DNA from: an uncultured Bacteroidia bacterium
Lineage (GTDB): Bacteria > Bacteroidota > Bacteroidia > Bacteroidales > Prolixibacteraceae
Length of the DNA stretch: 64,000 bases
Direction: 5' to 3'
NCBI GenBank assembly: GCA_903927965.1
Contig: CAIYPA010000348.1
Location: 1-64,000 of the forward strand
The notes under the pieces are model-generated. The model worked only from the letters and a program-made list of their open reading frames with translations. It searched no databases and was not told where the DNA came from. This document shows, one piece after another, positions 62,998-64,000 of this stretch. Numbering within the stretch: the first letter of the stretch is position 1; each line of letters opens with the position of its first letter. Position numbers and translations under genes: made by a program.

Positions 62998-64000
62998 CTA
63001 CATCCTCTCCGGAACCTCAATTCCCAATAACGAAAATCCATTCTTGATCGTACTGCCTATTGTTTTGGCGAGCAGTAACCTGAACTTGCGGATTTGTTCG
63101 TCGGGTTCGTTCATAATCGATATGTCGTGGTAAAACTGGTTGAACTCTTTTACAAGGTCATAAACAAAATTGGCAACCAATGCAGGACTGTGGTTTTGAC
63201 CGGCATCTTCGACAACAGAAGGAAATGAACTTAGTATTTTGATCAAAGCACATTCCTTTTCGTTGATCTCTATTGCAGGAACCTCAAGCGGAATTTCAAT
63301 CCCGGCATCGGCGGCTTTGCGAAGAACGCTTTGGATACGGGCATAGGTATATTGAATAAACGGGCCGGTATTCCCATTAAAATCAATCGATTCCTCGGGA
63401 TTGAACATCATCGTCTTTTTCGGATCGACTTTCAAAATAAAATATTTCAACGCCCCAAGCGCAACCGTGTGGTAAATTCTCTCCTTCTCTTCGTCAGAGT
63501 AACCATCCAGTTTGCCAAGTTCTTCCGAAACTTTGCGGGCTACATCGATCATTCCGGCAACCAAATCATCGGCATCGACAACAGTCCCTTCACGAGATTT
63601 CATTTTTCCCTGCGGCAGCTCCACCATCCCATAAGAGAAATGGTAAAGGTCTTTGCCCCATTTGTAGCCAAGTTTGTCGAGCAACAATGAAAGTACCTGG
63701 AAATGATAGATCTGCTCATTCCCTACCACATAGATCATATGGTCGATCGGATAATCGGAGTAACGGATCTTTGCAGTGCCAATGTCCTGGGTCATGTAAA
63801 CAGAGGTGCCATCCGAACGCAACAAAATTTTCCGGTCGAGGCCATCCTTTGAAAGGTCGGCCCAAACGGATGTATCGTCCATCTGCTCAAAGATTCCCTC
63901 TTTTACCCCGCGAAGCACCTCATCACGGCCAACTGTGTATGTGTTTGATTCATAGTATATCTTATCGAAGTCAACACCCAAAGTTTTGTAGGTCTCGGCA
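62998..64000 (-). CDS. argS: Arginyl-tRNA synthetase (C-terminal part; gene runs off the right edge)
   Basis: Charges tRNA-Arg. The frame stays open to base 64000 (AETYKTLGVDFDKIYYES at the edge), so the apparent TTG start at 63981 is internal. Visible are YMTQDIGTAKIRYSDYPIDHMIYVVGNEQ, the region KMKSREGTVVDADDL (the KMSKS equivalent, here KMKSR), NTGPFIQYTYARIQSVLRKA and the terminal DALR-type anticodon-binding domain ending GIEVPERM. About 334 residues are present of an expected 560-600. Confidence 0.96.
   Translation of the reverse strand, partial: AETYKTLGVDFDKIYYESNTYTVGRDEVLRGVKEGIFEQMDDTSVWADLSKDGLDRKILLRSDGTSVYMTQDIGTAKIRYSDYPIDHMIYVVGNEQIYHFQVLSLLLDKLGYKWGKDLYHFSYGMVELPQGKMKSREGTVVDADDLVAGMIDVARKVSEELGKLDGYSDEEKERIYHTVALGALKYFILKVDPKKTMMFNPEESIDFNGNTGPFIQYTYARIQSVLRKAADAGIEIPLEVPAIEINEKECALIKILSSFPSVVEDAGQNHSPALVANFVYDLVKEFNQFYHDISIMNEPDEQIRKFRLLLAKTIGSTIKNGFSLLGIEVPERM

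Noticed and set aside
1-64000. tRNA, rRNA, CRISPR array, prophage or insertion sequence
   Set aside because: No cloverleaf, rRNA segment, regular repeat-spacer array, phage structural gene or transposase was found by eye; small structured RNAs could be missed.

Overview
The window looks like chromosomal DNA from a low-GC member of the Bacteroidota. Support comes from Bacteroidota-type -7 promoter elements (TAnnTTTG) before several genes, TonB receptors with carboxypeptidase-regulatory-like N-termini, a sigma/FecR/receptor surface-signalling cassette and lipoboxes of the SC type. An assignment near Bacteroidales/Marinilabiliales (Prolixibacteraceae-like) is only a guess from overall gene content. 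Most genes are housekeeping. No rRNA, tRNA, CRISPR array, prophage or transposase gene was seen.

Layout. 1-1119 is the front of an aspartate kinase (cut by the window edge) behind a canonical promoter and a long leader. 1.4-9 kb holds a group III truncated haemoglobin, an aldo/keto reductase, an unusual 1388-residue membrane sensor and a secreted PepF peptidase. 9-12.7 kb holds YchF and an ECF sigma / single-TM protein / Spy-like periplasmic protein operon. 13.2-21.6 kb is two Oar-like TonB receptors flanking hisS. 22-25.6 kb holds nadA, a repeat-rich lipoprotein and ilvE. 26.07-29.77 kb is a tight four-gene operon (KamA-family radical SAM aminomutase, two ATP-grasp ligases, GNAT acetyltransferase), the best candidate for an undescribed pathway. 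30.5-33 kb is a metal ABC importer whose ATPase carries an N-terminal DUF1893 domain. 33-36.6 kb holds yebC, ppk2 and mnmE. 37.3-39.7 kb is rtcB divergent from a WYL regulator, with a perfect palindrome between them. 39.6-43.5 kb is a sigma/FecR/TonB-receptor cassette in which the receptor is frameshifted in an A8 tract. 43.6-64 kb holds a glycosyltransferase, a DUF362 protein, an acyl-ACP thioesterase, a membrane MutS-like ATPase, a zinc dehydrogenase, a GH2 glycosidase, an amidase, an ABC-2 exporter, a kinase/cupin pair, VOC and SRPBCC proteins, a YkgJ protein, class I fumarase and argS (cut by the edge).

Intergenic DNA is rich in small repeats: CTGGC-type tracts in several gaps, a ~200-bp nested palindrome at 52.8-53.0 kb, a GCGATTTCCAATCGC hairpin at 53.1 kb and a CGCAGATTT hairpin at 37.2 kb. 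They resemble non-autonomous dispersed elements; no mobilising enzyme is present in the window.

All functions are inferred from motifs read by eye. No database search was run.
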